Positions 6,867 through 13,826 are shown, counted from the stretch's first letter. The stretch: DNA of 15,504 bases from DAIOSQ01 sp036752465 (GCA_036752465.1 DAIOSQ010000052.1:1-15504); one strand, 5' to 3'. Numbers and translations: made by a program. The notes: generated by a model not told the origin, from the sequence alone.

Positions 6867-6875
6867 AAATAATCC

Positions 6876-7235
6876 TTAAAAATCCAAGCCTGCTTCTCGG
6901 GCTGCTTCAGCAAGCGCTTTAACGCGGCCATGGTATTTGTTGCCCGAGCGATCAAAGCCTACTTTGGTGATAGCTTTGTCTGTAGCTCGCTTCGCAATCA
7001 GCTTGCCAACCTGTGCGGCCTGCTCGCTTTTGTTGCCATTGATGGATGCTTTTAGTTCATTATCAATGGTTGAAGCGCTGACCACGACCTGATCGCCTTT
7101 TTCGCCACACATGATAACTTGTGCATAAATGTGTGCATTACTTCTGTACACCACCAGTCTAGGTCTATCTGACTGTCTAATGATATGGGTCGCTTTGACC
7201 GCTCTTCTTTTACGCGCATCATATTTACTTTTCAT
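6876..7235 (-). CDS. rplR: 50S ribosomal protein L18
   Basis: L18 binds 5S rRNA together with L5 in the central protuberance. The 119 residues are near the E. coli length of 117. Seen: ARKRRAVKATHI (7-18), RPRLVVYRSNAHIYAQVI (about 24-41), and the C-terminal FDRSGNKYHGRVKALAEAAR followed by EAGLDF, all typical. ATG 7235 has AAGG with a 7-base gap. It is 9 bases after rplF and 9 before rpsE, the standard spc order. Nothing unusual. Confidence 0.98.
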   Translation of the reverse strand: MKSKYDARKRRAVKATHIIRQSDRPRLVVYRSNAHIYAQVIMCGEKGDQVVVSASTIDNELKASINGNKSEQAAQVGKLIAKRATDKAITKVGFDRSGNKYHGRVKALAEAAREAGLDF

Positions 7236-7244
7236 GTGGATACC

Positions 7245-7787
7245 TTATTTTTTCTTGGCTTCTTTGCGAACAATGTTTTCATTCATATATTTAACGCCCT
7301 TGCCTTTATACGGCTCAGGTGGCCGGAACGCTCTAATCTCAGAAGCTACTTGTCCAATGAGTTGCTTGCAAATCCCTTTCAATACAACCGTTGTATTGTT
7401 GGGTGTGTCAACAGTGACACCCTGTGGTAGGTTATAATCGATAGGGTGAGAGAAGCCTAGGGATAACGTAACAACCTGTCCTTTCGCTTGTGCTCGGTAA
7501 CCAACGCCTACCAACTCTAACGTGCGTTCAAAGCCTGTGGTAACACCGTGGACCATATTTTTCATCAGGGCTCTTAATGTGCCCGCCTGTGCCCAGGCGT
7601 TGGGGGCCTTCGACCTAGGGCCAAACATGATTTTATTAGGCTCCTGCTCGCAGCGCGTGATTTGCACCAACTGATTATAGTGCTCTACAAGCTCACCCTT
7701 AGGACCCTTGATTTTGATTGTGGTTTCACCTACAGTTAGTTCTACATTTGCTGGTAGTATCACAGGTGCTTTTGCTACTCTTGACAT
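7245..7787 (-). CDS. rplF: 50S ribosomal protein L6
   Basis: L6 binds near the factor-binding (sarcin-ricin) region of 23S rRNA. The 180 residues compare with 177 in E. coli and hold the two tandem L6 folds. Seen: MSRVAKAPVILPANVELTV at the start, IKGPKGELVEHYN (about 28-40), LVGVGYRAQAKGQVVTLSLG (about 92-111), and the C-terminal RPPEPYKGKGVKYMNE near residues 155-170. ATG 7787 is preceded by GAGG at a 6-base gap. It lies 17 bases after rpsH. Confidence 0.98.
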   Translation of the reverse strand: MSRVAKAPVILPANVELTVGETTIKIKGPKGELVEHYNQLVQITRCEQEPNKIMFGPRSKAPNAWAQAGTLRALMKNMVHGVTTGFERTLELVGVGYRAQAKGQVVTLSLGFSHPIDYNLPQGVTVDTPNNTTVVLKGICKQLIGQVASEIRAFRPPEPYKGKGVKYMNENIVRKEAKKK

Positions 7788-7804
7788 TTCAAACCTCGTT
7801 ATCG

Positions 7805-8200
7805 TTAGGCTACTTCACAGATTACTTCGCCACCCACACCATGGTTTTTAGCAGCCATATGCGTCATAACGCCTTTGGACGTCGACAATATGCGTATACC
7901 GAAACCAGGTACTGCAGATAGATCTTTAGCAGCTTTATAAATTCTTAGCCCAGGTCTACTGATTCGCTTAATACGGTCAATGACTGGCTTACCCTGATAG
8001 TATTTGAGCTCAACAGTCATAGATTTAAGGTTGTTGTCCAACTGCTGAATACTGTAACCACTGATGTAACCTTCTTCTTTTAATACTCTTGCAATTTCTT
8101 CTTTTAGGTTGGAAGAAACCAAGGTTATCTGCTGATGTTTAGCTTGTTGACCGTTTCTAATTCTTGTCAGCATATCAGCAACTGGATCATGCATACTCAC
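7805..8200 (-). CDS. rpsH: 30S ribosomal protein S8 (GTG start)
   Basis: S8 is a primary 16S rRNA-binding protein and, in E. coli, the translational repressor of the spc operon. I place the start at GTG 8200-8198, giving 131 residues beginning MSMHDPVADMLTRIRNGQ, which aligns with E. coli S8 (130 residues). GGAG lies 7 bases before this GTG. An in-frame ATG at 8257 would add 19 residues and overlap rpsN, without family support; ATG 8194 is possible but worse spaced. RVSRPGLRIYK-like RISRPGLRIYKAAKDL and STSKGVMTHMAAKNHGVGGE are diagnostic. It follows rpsN by 25 bases. Confidence 0.97.
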   Translation of the reverse strand: MSMHDPVADMLTRIRNGQQAKHQQITLVSSNLKEEIARVLKEEGYISGYSIQQLDNNLKSMTVELKYYQGKPVIDRIKRISRPGLRIYKAAKDLSAVPGFGIRILSTSKGVMTHMAAKNHGVGGEVICEVA

Positions 8201-8225
8201 TATTGTTCTCCACGTTTTAATTGGT

Positions 8226-8528
8226 TTACCAGCTAGATTTACGTCCACCACTGACATTACCGGTCATCAGTTGGTTTCTGAGGCATATACGGCACAGGCC
8301 AAATTTGCGGTATACCGCGTGTGCTCGACCGCATTGTTGACATCGCGTGCTATGCCTGACTGGATTTGAGTTTAAAGGCAACTTAGCAAGCTTTTCCTGC
8401 AATTCCATAATTGCAGCAAAGTCCGTTGACGATTTGATCAATTTTTTTAGTTCAAGGCGCCGTTTTCGGTACTTTTCCACAAGTTGCTGTTTCTTGCCTT
8501 CACGCTCTATCATTGATTTTTTGGCCAC
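8226..8528 (-). CDS. rpsN: 30S ribosomal protein S14, long form with zinc ribbon
   Basis: S14 sits in the 30S head and is added late in assembly. The 100 residues begin MAKKSMIEREGKKQQLVEKY, the start of the long (about 101-residue) form usual in Proteobacteria. The C-terminal part TRCQQCGRAHAVYRKFGLCR (61-80) followed by ICLRN carries Cys63, Cys66, Cys79 and Cys82 in C-x2-C-x12-C-x2-C spacing, as in the short zinc-binding S14 of Gram-positive bacteria. E. coli S14 lacks this four-cysteine set. The start codon is GTG 8528 with AAGGG and a 7-base gap. It is 12 bases after rplE in the standard order. Confidence 0.97.
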   Translation of the reverse strand: MAKKSMIEREGKKQQLVEKYRKRRLELKKLIKSSTDFAAIMELQEKLAKLPLNSNPVRHSTRCQQCGRAHAVYRKFGLCRICLRNQLMTGNVSGGRKSSW

Positions 8529-8540
8529 GGTAATACCCTT

Positions 8541-9092
8541 CTACTTTTTGTCTCGGTCTTTTAATGGAAGATTGAAAGCTTCTAACAAAGCCTTTGCTTC
8601 CTCGTTGGTTTTTGCGGTGGTTGATATGCTGATGTCCATGCCGCGCAAAGTGTCAATTTTATCAAAATCTATTTCAGGGAACACAATTTGCTCTTGTATA
8701 CCCATATTGTAGTTACCGGTGCCGTCAAACGATTTTGGATTCAAGCCACGAAAATCTCTTACACGTGGTAGTGTAATCGTTATCAGACGATCAAGAAACT
8801 CGTACATGCGTTCGTTTCGCAGAGTGACTTTACAACCTACGGGCCAACCGTCTCGAATTTTAAAGCCTGCTATAGATTTCCGTGCAAGGGTCACAATCGG
8901 TTTTTGCCCAGATATACGGGTCATATCTTCTACTGCGAAATTCATGATCTTTTTATCATTGACAGCTTCGCCCACACCCATATTGAGAGTGATTTTATGT
9001 ATGCGCGGCACTTGCATAACATTTTTATATGCAAATTTTTTCATCATTAGATCAATGATCTCATCTTTATAAAGCTGCTTAAATCTTGCCAT
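8541..9092 (-). CDS. rplE: 50S ribosomal protein L5
   Basis: L5 binds 5S rRNA and contacts P-site tRNA from the central protuberance. The 183 residues are slightly longer than in E. coli (179). Seen: VPRIHKITLNMGVGEAVNDK (about 28-47), GQKPIVTLARKSIAGFKIR, the arm VTLRNERMYEFLDRLI, and the C-terminal EIDFDKIDTLRGMDISI with TTAKTNEEAKALLEAF. ATG 9092 has only a weak GTGAAG upstream. In E. coli the S8 repressor site lies at the rplX-rplE junction; here that gap is 16 bases and I cannot recognise the site. Confidence 0.98.
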   Translation of the reverse strand: MARFKQLYKDEIIDLMMKKFAYKNVMQVPRIHKITLNMGVGEAVNDKKIMNFAVEDMTRISGQKPIVTLARKSIAGFKIRDGWPVGCKVTLRNERMYEFLDRLITITLPRVRDFRGLNPKSFDGTGNYNMGIQEQIVFPEIDFDKIDTLRGMDISISTTAKTNEEAKALLEAFNLPLKDRDKK

Positions 9093-9108
9093 TTACTTCA
9101 CCATTTAT

Positions 9109-9435
9109 TTATATAATGTCTACTAGTTCCTGGTTCGATTTGAAGTATCGCACCTTCTTGACCAAGCCATCCTTTTCTAGAAATTTGAAGCCGACCTTGT
9201 CTGCTTTTTTGGTAGCCGGATTGTATAGAGCTACATTCGAAATGTCTATGGGCGCTTCCTTTGAAATAATGCCACCCTTTTGGTCTATATTTGGGTTCGG
9301 CTTAACATGCTTCTTTATAATATTAGCGCCTTCCACCACTACCGCATCTTCTGCCATGCGCATGACCTGGCCGATGTGGCTTTTGCTTTTACCTGCAATC
9401 ACGATTACTGTGTCGCCTTTACGTATGCGTTTCAT
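9109..9435 (-). CDS. rplX: 50S ribosomal protein L24
   Basis: L24 starts 50S assembly by binding the 5' end of 23S rRNA and lies near the tunnel exit. The 108 residues fit the family (104 in E. coli). The KOW motif is clear at KGDTVIVIAGKSKSHIGQV (6-24), followed by VVVEGANIIKKHVKPNPN (about 33-50), and EAPIDISNVALYNPATKKAD. ATG 9435 is preceded by AGAGGA at a 7-base gap. It is 12 bases after rplN. Confidence 0.98.
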   Translation of the reverse strand: MKRIRKGDTVIVIAGKSKSHIGQVMRMAEDAVVVEGANIIKKHVKPNPNIDQKGGIISKEAPIDISNVALYNPATKKADKVGFKFLEKDGLVKKVRYFKSNQELVDII

Positions 9436-9447
9436 TGTCTAGTCCTC

Positions 9448-9813
9448 TTACAGTACTTCAGCTGCCAGGGAAATAATTTTCATGAATTTCTCTCTCAGCT
9501 CCCGGGTGACCGGTCCAAAAATCCGTGTGCCGATAGGTTCATGTTGGTTGTTAAGCAACACAGCAGCATTGCCATCAAAGCGGATCAGGGAACCATCGTC
9601 TCTGCGTACACCTTGAGCTGTTCGCACGACTACTGCATTCATAACTGCTCCTTTCCGAACCTTGCTGCGTGGAATGGCATCTTTAACACTAACCTTGATG
9701 ACATCACCAACTCGCGCATAGCGCCGATGAGAACCGCCCAAAACTTTGATACACATCACCCGGCGTGCTCCACTGTTATCTGCTACTTCGAGCACAGTTT
9801 GCATTTGTATCAT
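9448..9813 (-). CDS. rplN: 50S ribosomal protein L14
   Basis: L14 binds 23S rRNA at the subunit interface and forms bridges to 16S rRNA. It has 121 residues, against 123 in E. coli. ADNSGARRVMCIKVLGGSHR (11-30) and GPVTREL (100-106) are diagnostic. Near the C terminus TRELREKFMK lacks one residue compared with the common TREL-R-S/T-EKFMK, and the preceding LLNNQHEPIG loop is one residue shorter than in E. coli. The reading frame is intact. ATG 9813 has GGAG at a 6-base gap. As first gene of the spc cluster it follows a strong promoter-like sequence. Confidence 0.98.
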   Translation of the reverse strand: MIQMQTVLEVADNSGARRVMCIKVLGGSHRRYARVGDVIKVSVKDAIPRSKVRKGAVMNAVVVRTAQGVRRDDGSLIRFDGNAAVLLNNQHEPIGTRIFGPVTRELREKFMKIISLAAEVL

Positions 9814-9903
9814 TTTATTCTCCAGATCTTAAAACGATCAGAAAAAGGCTGGTGATTATAACAGTCCTTTCTGAAATTTAAAAGTATAATCTTTACTAAT
9901 TTC
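9814..9903 (-). other. rpsQ-rplN gap with an imperfectly symmetric AT-rich leader
   Basis: This 90-base gap is the S10/spc boundary. On the plus strand GATTATA (9854-9860) and TATAATC (9885-9891) form a 7-bp inverted repeat with a 24-base spacer that encloses the -10/-35 spacer region. No intrinsic terminator with a U-tract is seen for the S10 cluster, so its transcripts probably read through into spc. Confidence 0.5.
9855..9882 (-). promoter_or_regulatory. spc operon promoter with extended -10
   Basis: On the minus strand TATAAT (9860-9855) is a perfect -10 hexamer and is preceded by TG plus one base (9863-9861), making an extended -10. TTTAAA (9882-9877, 4/6) is a fair -35 with a 16-base spacer. 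The start would fall near 9848, giving rplN a leader of about 35 bases. E. coli also has an extended -10 promoter at this boundary, which supports the call. Confidence 0.75.
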
Positions 9904-10155
9904 TTATGATAACACTTCGACCAAAGTCCAGCTTTTGGTTTTTGAGATAGGTCGTGTTTCACGGATCCTAACTGTATCACCTATCTTGGAAACTTCATTG
10001 TTATCATGGGCGTGTATCTTGGTCCTGCGTTTGATAAACTTGCCATACTTAGGATGTTTGACACTGCGCTCAACCACAACTACGATGGTTTTGTTCATTT
10101 TGTCACTGACTACTTTTCCTGTCAGTGTCCTAGCATTCGCTGGTTTTTGTTCCAT
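9904..10155 (-). CDS. rpsQ: 30S ribosomal protein S17
   Basis: S17 is a primary 16S rRNA-binding protein with an OB fold, needed early in 30S assembly. The 83 residues match the family (84 in E. coli). ARTLTGKVVSDKMNKTIVVV (8-27) and RSVKHPKYGKFIKRRTKIHA (30-49) are typical, as is GDTVRIRETRPISKTKSW (59-76). ATG 10155 lies 2 bases after the rpmC stop and has only a distant purine-rich match, so translation is probably coupled to rpmC. It is the last gene of the S10 cluster. Confidence 0.98.
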   Translation of the reverse strand: MEQKPANARTLTGKVVSDKMNKTIVVVVERSVKHPKYGKFIKRRTKIHAHDNNEVSKIGDTVRIRETRPISKTKSWTLVEVLS

Positions 10156-10157
10156 AA

Positions 10158-10352
10158 CTATTGCCCGCCTTTTTCAGTCATTAAAGTCTTGATACGAGCG
10201 ATAGATCTTCTGACTTGTGTCACCACATGCGTTTTGTTTAAGGCACCATTGGCTTTTTTCATGCGTAGCTCAAACTGTTTTTTACGCAGCGCAAGCAACT
10301 CATCTTGCAGCTGGGAAACGCTCATTGTCTTAAGTTCGGTTATGTTTTTCAT
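10158..10352 (-). CDS. rpmC: 50S ribosomal protein L29
   Basis: L29 is a small helical 50S protein at the tunnel exit, beside the docking site for trigger factor and SRP. The 64 residues match the family (63 in E. coli). Seen: LKTMSVSQLQDELLALRKKQ (7-26), FELRMKKANGALNKTHVV (about 27-44), and the terminal helix VRRSIARIKTLMTEK. The ATG 10352 overlaps the rplP stop as ATGA and has CAGG 7 bases upstream. Standard position between L16 and S17. Confidence 0.97.
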   Translation of the reverse strand: MKNITELKTMSVSQLQDELLALRKKQFELRMKKANGALNKTHVVTQVRRSIARIKTLMTEKGGQ

Positions 10353-10765
10353 AATTGTACCTGTCTATCTACTAGTATCACTTTGAATGGCAATTTTGCT
10401 TTTGCCAAATCAAACGCTTCTTGTGCTAATTCTCTGGTGACGCCTTCCATCTCAAACAACATCTTGCCTGGTTGGATTTGTGCTACCCAATACTCAACAT
10501 TACCTTTACCTTTACCTTGACGCACTTCTAATGGCTTTTGCGTAATCGGCTTATCCGGGAAGACACGTATCCAAATTTTTCCGCCTCTTTTGATATGGCG
10601 AGTCATAGCTCTACGTGCAGCTTCTATTTGTCTGGCAGTTAGCCGGCCTCTCTCGATGGCTTTCATGCCAAACTCACCGAAACTCACCATATTGCCTCGC
10701 AATGCAAGGCCAGTATTTCTACCTTTCATCTGCTTGCGATATTTTGTTCTCTTAGGTTGTAACAT
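10349..10765 (-). CDS. rplP: 50S ribosomal protein L16
   Basis: L16 helps shape the A site of the 50S subunit. The 138 residues fit the family (136 in E. coli). Seen: MLQPKRTKYRKQMKGRNTG at the start, RQIEAARRAMTRHIKRGGKI (about 44-63), WIRVFPDKPITQKPLEVR and GKGKGNVEYWVAQIQPGKML. The Arg in EVRQGKGKG corresponds to E. coli Arg81, the residue hydroxylated by RoxA/YcfD. ATG 10765 has GAGGAG at an 8-base gap. It is 18 bases after rpsC and overlaps rpmC by four bases. Confidence 0.98.
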   Translation of the reverse strand: MLQPKRTKYRKQMKGRNTGLALRGNMVSFGEFGMKAIERGRLTARQIEAARRAMTRHIKRGGKIWIRVFPDKPITQKPLEVRQGKGKGNVEYWVAQIQPGKMLFEMEGVTRELAQEAFDLAKAKLPFKVILVDRQVQL

Positions 10766-10783
10766 ATTTGCAACTCCTCACAC

Positions 10784-11440
10784 TTACTTAGCAGGTTCTC
10801 GGTGTCGACTTTTGTGAGCAACTTGCTCGCCCTTATAGATCCATACTTTCACACCGATGATACCATAAGTAGTTTTTGATTCTGCAGTTCCATAGTCTAT
10901 ATCAGCTCTGAACGTGTGTAGTGGAACACAACCTTCTCTGTACCATTCACTCCGTGCTATTTCGGCACCACCTAAGCGGCCACTGACACAGATTTTGATA
11001 CCTTTTGCGCCTGACTTTAGGGCAGATAGTACAGCTCTTTTCATGGCTCGTCTAAACATGACGCGTTGTTCCAGCTGCTGTGCTATGCTTTCAGCAACCA
11101 AAGTAGAATCTAGCTCTGGCTTGCGTATTTCCTCGATATTTAAATGTACTGGCACGCCCAATTGAGCGGCAATCTCTCCGCGCAAAGACTCAATACCATT
11201 GCCTTTTTTGCCAATCAACACGCCTGGCCTTGCTGTGTGTATGGTAACGACCGCATTATTCGCTGGTCTCTCGATTTGAATACGACTCACAGCAGCGCTA
11301 TTCAACTTCTTTTTAAGAAATTTTCGCAGGTTAATATCTTGATTGAGAAGCTGCGCATAGTTTTTACCTGCGTACCATTTTGAAGTCCAATCTTTATTGA
11401 TGCCCAGTCTGATGCCGATTGGGTTTACTTTTTGTCCCAT
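10784..11440 (-). CDS. rpsC: 30S ribosomal protein S3
   Basis: S3 forms part of the mRNA entry site on the 30S head. It has 218 residues, shorter than the 233 of E. coli because the basic C-terminal tail is brief; the conserved body is complete. MGQKVNPIGIRLGINKDW starts the protein, the KH domain loop GKKG lies at 77-80 within RPGVLIGKKGNGIESLR, and MFRRAMKRAVLSALKSGAKG, SGRLGGAEIAR and GVKVWIYKGE follow. ATG 11440 has GAGG at a 7-base gap. It follows rplV by 2 bases. Confidence 0.99.
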   Translation of the reverse strand: MGQKVNPIGIRLGINKDWTSKWYAGKNYAQLLNQDINLRKFLKKKLNSAAVSRIQIERPANNAVVTIHTARPGVLIGKKGNGIESLRGEIAAQLGVPVHLNIEEIRKPELDSTLVAESIAQQLEQRVMFRRAMKRAVLSALKSGAKGIKICVSGRLGGAEIARSEWYREGCVPLHTFRADIDYGTAESKTTYGIIGVKVWIYKGEQVAHKSRHREPAK

Positions 11441-11442
11441 GG

Positions 11443-11778
11443 CTATACCTCGTCAGAAACTTTAATCGTGATATGACATCCGCGCTTGCTGATTCTATTA
11501 GCACGACCCTTCGCACGTGGACTGATTCGCTTGAGAGTATTGGCTTCATCCACAAATATTGTGCCAACCTTAAGCTCATCGATATCCGCCCCATGGTTGT
11601 TTTCAGCGTTCGCAATGGCTGATTCCAGAAGCTTTAGTATGAGCTCAGCTCCCTTCTTTGGGGTAAACCGCAGTGTGTTGACTGCACGTGAGACTGACAT
11701 TTTACGGATCATGTCTGCGACTAGTCTTGCTTTTTGAGCAGATAAACGTGCTCCCATTAGTTTCGCTGTAATTTCCAT
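11443..11778 (-). CDS. rplV: 50S ribosomal protein L22
   Basis: L22 lines the exit tunnel with its long beta hairpin. I choose ATG 11778-11776 as start, giving 111 residues (110 in E. coli). GAGGAG ends 5 bases before it. A GTG two codons upstream (11784) would directly abut that ribosome-binding site and is therefore unlikely. Seen: GARLSAQKARLVADMIRK (about 9-26), ILKLLESAIANAENNHGAD (about 47-65), and the hairpin RAKGRANRISKRGCHITIKV near the C terminus. Loss or change in this hairpin affects macrolides in other species; the hairpin here looks intact. Confidence 0.97.
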   Translation of the reverse strand: MEITAKLMGARLSAQKARLVADMIRKMSVSRAVNTLRFTPKKGAELILKLLESAIANAENNHGADIDELKVGTIFVDEANTLKRISPRAKGRANRISKRGCHITIKVSDEV

Positions 11779-11789
11779 GATCACTCCTC

Positions 11790-12068
11790 TTATTTGCCTT
11801 TGGCTTTTCTATCGCCAGAGTGGCCTTTGAATGTTCGTGTCATCGCGAACTCTCCGAGCTTATGCCCAACCATATTGTCAGTAATAAAAACAGGCACATG
11901 ATCTTTGCCGTTATGCACTGCTATCGTTAGATCAATCATTTCTGGCAATATTGTTGATCTTCTTGACCATGTTTTAATGGGTCGTTTTGATTTTGACGCA
12001 ACGGCTGCTTCTACTTTTTTCAGCAAGTGATGGTCAATAAATGGACCTTTTCTAATCGATCGAGTCAC
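11790..12068 (-). CDS. rpsS: 30S ribosomal protein S19
   Basis: S19 lies in the 30S head and with S13 touches the large subunit. The 92 residues match E. coli. Seen: TRSIRKGPFIDHHLLKKVE (2-20), IKTWSRRSTILPEMIDLTIA (about 32-51), NGKDHVPVFITDNMVGHKLG and EFAMTRTFKGHSGDRKAK. The start codon is GTG 12068-12066, with GAGGA and a 7-base gap. It follows rplB by 20 bases. Nothing else unusual. Confidence 0.98.
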   Translation of the reverse strand: MTRSIRKGPFIDHHLLKKVEAAVASKSKRPIKTWSRRSTILPEMIDLTIAVHNGKDHVPVFITDNMVGHKLGEFAMTRTFKGHSGDRKAKGK

Positions 12069-12088
12069 CGTAATATCCTCTTAGCTAA

Positions 12089-12916
12089 TTATTTTTTCTT
12101 TCTGCGTCGTACTATAAAAGCATCAGTACGTTTGTTATTTCTTGTTTTATATCCCTTAGTTGGAATACCCCATGGTGTGACTGGGTGACGTCCACCTGAG
12201 GTTTTACCCTCACCACCACCGTGCGGGTGATCTACCGGGTTCATCGCCACACCACGAACCGTAGGTCGAATGCCTCTCCAGCGCTTAGCACCAGCTTTAC
12301 CTAGGGACCGCAGGTTATGCTCGCTGTTGCTGACCTCACCGATAACGGCTCGGCAGGTTGCAAGGATTTTTCTCGTTTCCCCTGAGCGCAATCTAACCGT
12401 TACATAGGTACCTTCTTTAGCCACTACTTGGCCACCGCAACCAGCGCTGCGTAGTAATTGCGCGCCTTTTCCTGGTTTCATTTCAATGCAATGCACTGTT
12501 GTACCCAGAGGTATGTTTTTTAGGGGCAGGCAATTGCCAACAGCAATAGGCGCATCGTCACCGCTAACGACCACTTGGTCCTTGGTTAATCCATTAGGTG
12601 CGATAATGTACCTTCGTTCTCCGTCTTTGTAAACCACTAACGCAATAAGTGCTGACCGATTTGGATCATATTCAATGCGTTCAACTCTGGCTTCAACTTT
12701 ATCTTTGGTGCGCTTGAAATCTATAAGTCGGTACTGACTACGCACACCACCACCAATATGTCGTACTGTAATACGACCTTGGTTATTTCTACCACCTGAT
12801 TTATTAAGCTTTTCAATCAACGCAGGATGTGGTTTGCCTTTATGTATATGGTGATGTACAACTTTAAGTTCAGCCCGTTTCCCAGGCGAAGTTGGTTTGG
12901 ATTTAACTAATGCCAT
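12089..12916 (-). CDS. rplB: 50S ribosomal protein L2
   Basis: L2 binds 23S rRNA next to the peptidyl transferase centre and joins the two subunits. The 275 residues fit the family (273 in E. coli). SGGRNNQGRITVRHIGGGVR (40-59) opens the OB-like domain and GVAMNPVDHPHGGGEGKTSG (222-241) is diagnostic; His230 matches the functionally important His229 of E. coli. A His-rich HHHIHKGK stretch occurs at 21-28, where many relatives have one or two histidines. ATG 12916 is preceded by AAGG at 9 bases. It lies 11 bases after rplW. Confidence 0.99.
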   Translation of the reverse strand: MALVKSKPTSPGKRAELKVVHHHIHKGKPHPALIEKLNKSGGRNNQGRITVRHIGGGVRSQYRLIDFKRTKDKVEARVERIEYDPNRSALIALVVYKDGERRYIIAPNGLTKDQVVVSGDDAPIAVGNCLPLKNIPLGTTVHCIEMKPGKGAQLLRSAGCGGQVVAKEGTYVTVRLRSGETRKILATCRAVIGEVSNSEHNLRSLGKAGAKRWRGIRPTVRGVAMNPVDHPHGGGEGKTSGGRHPVTPWGIPTKGYKTRNNKRTDAFIVRRRKKK

Positions 12917-12927
12917 CTTAATCTACC

Positions 12928-13224
12928 TTATTCCTTGACTGTGAAATCTATATCATAGCCCTTTTGCAACCGGACGAATGCTTTTTTCCAGTCAGACCGC
13001 TTGCCTGTTAATTGCTTAAACCGTTTGGTTTTGCCTTTAACATTTAAGACACTTACGTTAGCAACTTTGACATTAAACAAAGTTTCCACCGCCTGCTTTA
13101 TTTCCGCCTTTTTGGCTGACTCCAACACTTTGAAAGTGAATTGCTTGAACTTGTCTGCAATTATGGTCGACTTTTCGGAAATATGTGGTTCACGCAAAAT
13201 CATTAACGTGCGTTCTGCATTCAT
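12928..13224 (-). CDS. rplW: 50S ribosomal protein L23
   Basis: L23 lies at the tunnel exit and is the docking point for trigger factor and SRP. The 98 residues match the family (100 in E. coli). Seen: LMILREPHISEKSTIIAD (7-24), FKVLESAKKAEIKQAVETLF (30-49), NVKVANVSVLNVKGKTKRFK and SDWKKAFVRLQKGYDIDF. ATG 13224 overlaps the rplD stop as ATGA and has GAGGAG 8 bases upstream, so translation is likely coupled. Standard position in the S10 cluster. Confidence 0.98.
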   Translation of the reverse strand: MNAERTLMILREPHISEKSTIIADKFKQFTFKVLESAKKAEIKQAVETLFNVKVANVSVLNVKGKTKRFKQLTGKRSDWKKAFVRLQKGYDIDFTVKE

Positions 13225-13826
13225 TGTAATTGCTCCTCTAGGCGACGAATAGCTTGTTCTGTTATCAGCACATGGTCGTAGCGCAGCAGGGCGACCGGGT
13301 CCAGCGAATTCGTATCGCAGATACTGAATGTATCCAAATTGCGCGATCCAAAATACTCTTGCTCGCTTACTTCTGATAAAACAATCAAAGCATTGTTGAC
13401 ATTAAGTTCCTGCATTTTATGTACAAAGTCTTTGGTCTTGTGTGTTTGGCATTGAAAATCACTTACAGCCAGCAATAGATCCTTGCGCAGGAGCTCCGAT
13501 AATATACTGCAAATAGCCCTTTTGTACATTTTTTTGTTTATTTTTTGGCTATAATCCCGTTTTTTGGATGCAAACGTTACCCCACCCGAACGCCATAGGG
13601 GACTGCGTATGGTTCCAGCACGTGCTCTACCCGTTCCTTTTTGATTCCATGGTTTCTTGCCACCACCACGTACTTCTGAACGTGTTTTTTGTGCACTGTT
13701 GCCAGAGCGAGCTTTATTCATAAAGGCCACTACGGCTTGATGAATTAACCCTTCATTATACGCATAATCGAAGACATGCTCACTTAGCTGCAGCTGTTGT
13801 TTTGTATCAATAGTTGTGAGTTCCAT
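13221..13826 (-). CDS. rplD: 50S ribosomal protein L4
   Basis: L4 reaches into the exit tunnel, and in E. coli it also represses the S10 operon through the S10 leader. The 201 residues equal E. coli. The tunnel loop GGGKKPWNQKGTGRARAG (54-71) is present; Lys63 is kept, while residue 61 is Asn instead of the Arg found in E. coli. SPLWRSGGVTFASKKRDYSQ (75-94) and KINKKMYKRAICSILSELLR follow. ATG 13826 immediately follows the rplC stop, with AGAGGA at a 7-base gap. Because no S10 leader exists in this window, E. coli-type feedback on that leader cannot act at its usual place. Confidence 0.98.
   Translation of the reverse strand: MELTTIDTKQQLQLSEHVFDYAYNEGLIHQAVVAFMNKARSGNSAQKTRSEVRGGGKKPWNQKGTGRARAGTIRSPLWRSGGVTFASKKRDYSQKINKKMYKRAICSILSELLRKDLLLAVSDFQCQTHKTKDFVHKMQELNVNNALIVLSEVSEQEYFGSRNLDTFSICDTNSLDPVALLRYDHVLITEQAIRRLEEQLQ

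Noticed and set aside
8347..8712. 121-codon plus-strand ORF
   Set aside because: Opposite rpsN and the end of rplE; shadow of conserved genes.
9280..9855. 191-codon plus-strand ORF, the longest on that strand
   Set aside because: It lies opposite rplN and the start of rplX, which are certain genes on the minus strand. Its translation resembles no family I know and it has no ribosome-binding site of note, so it is a shadow.
10006..10386. 126-codon plus-strand ORF
   Set aside because: Opposite rpsQ, rpmC and the end of rplP; shadow.
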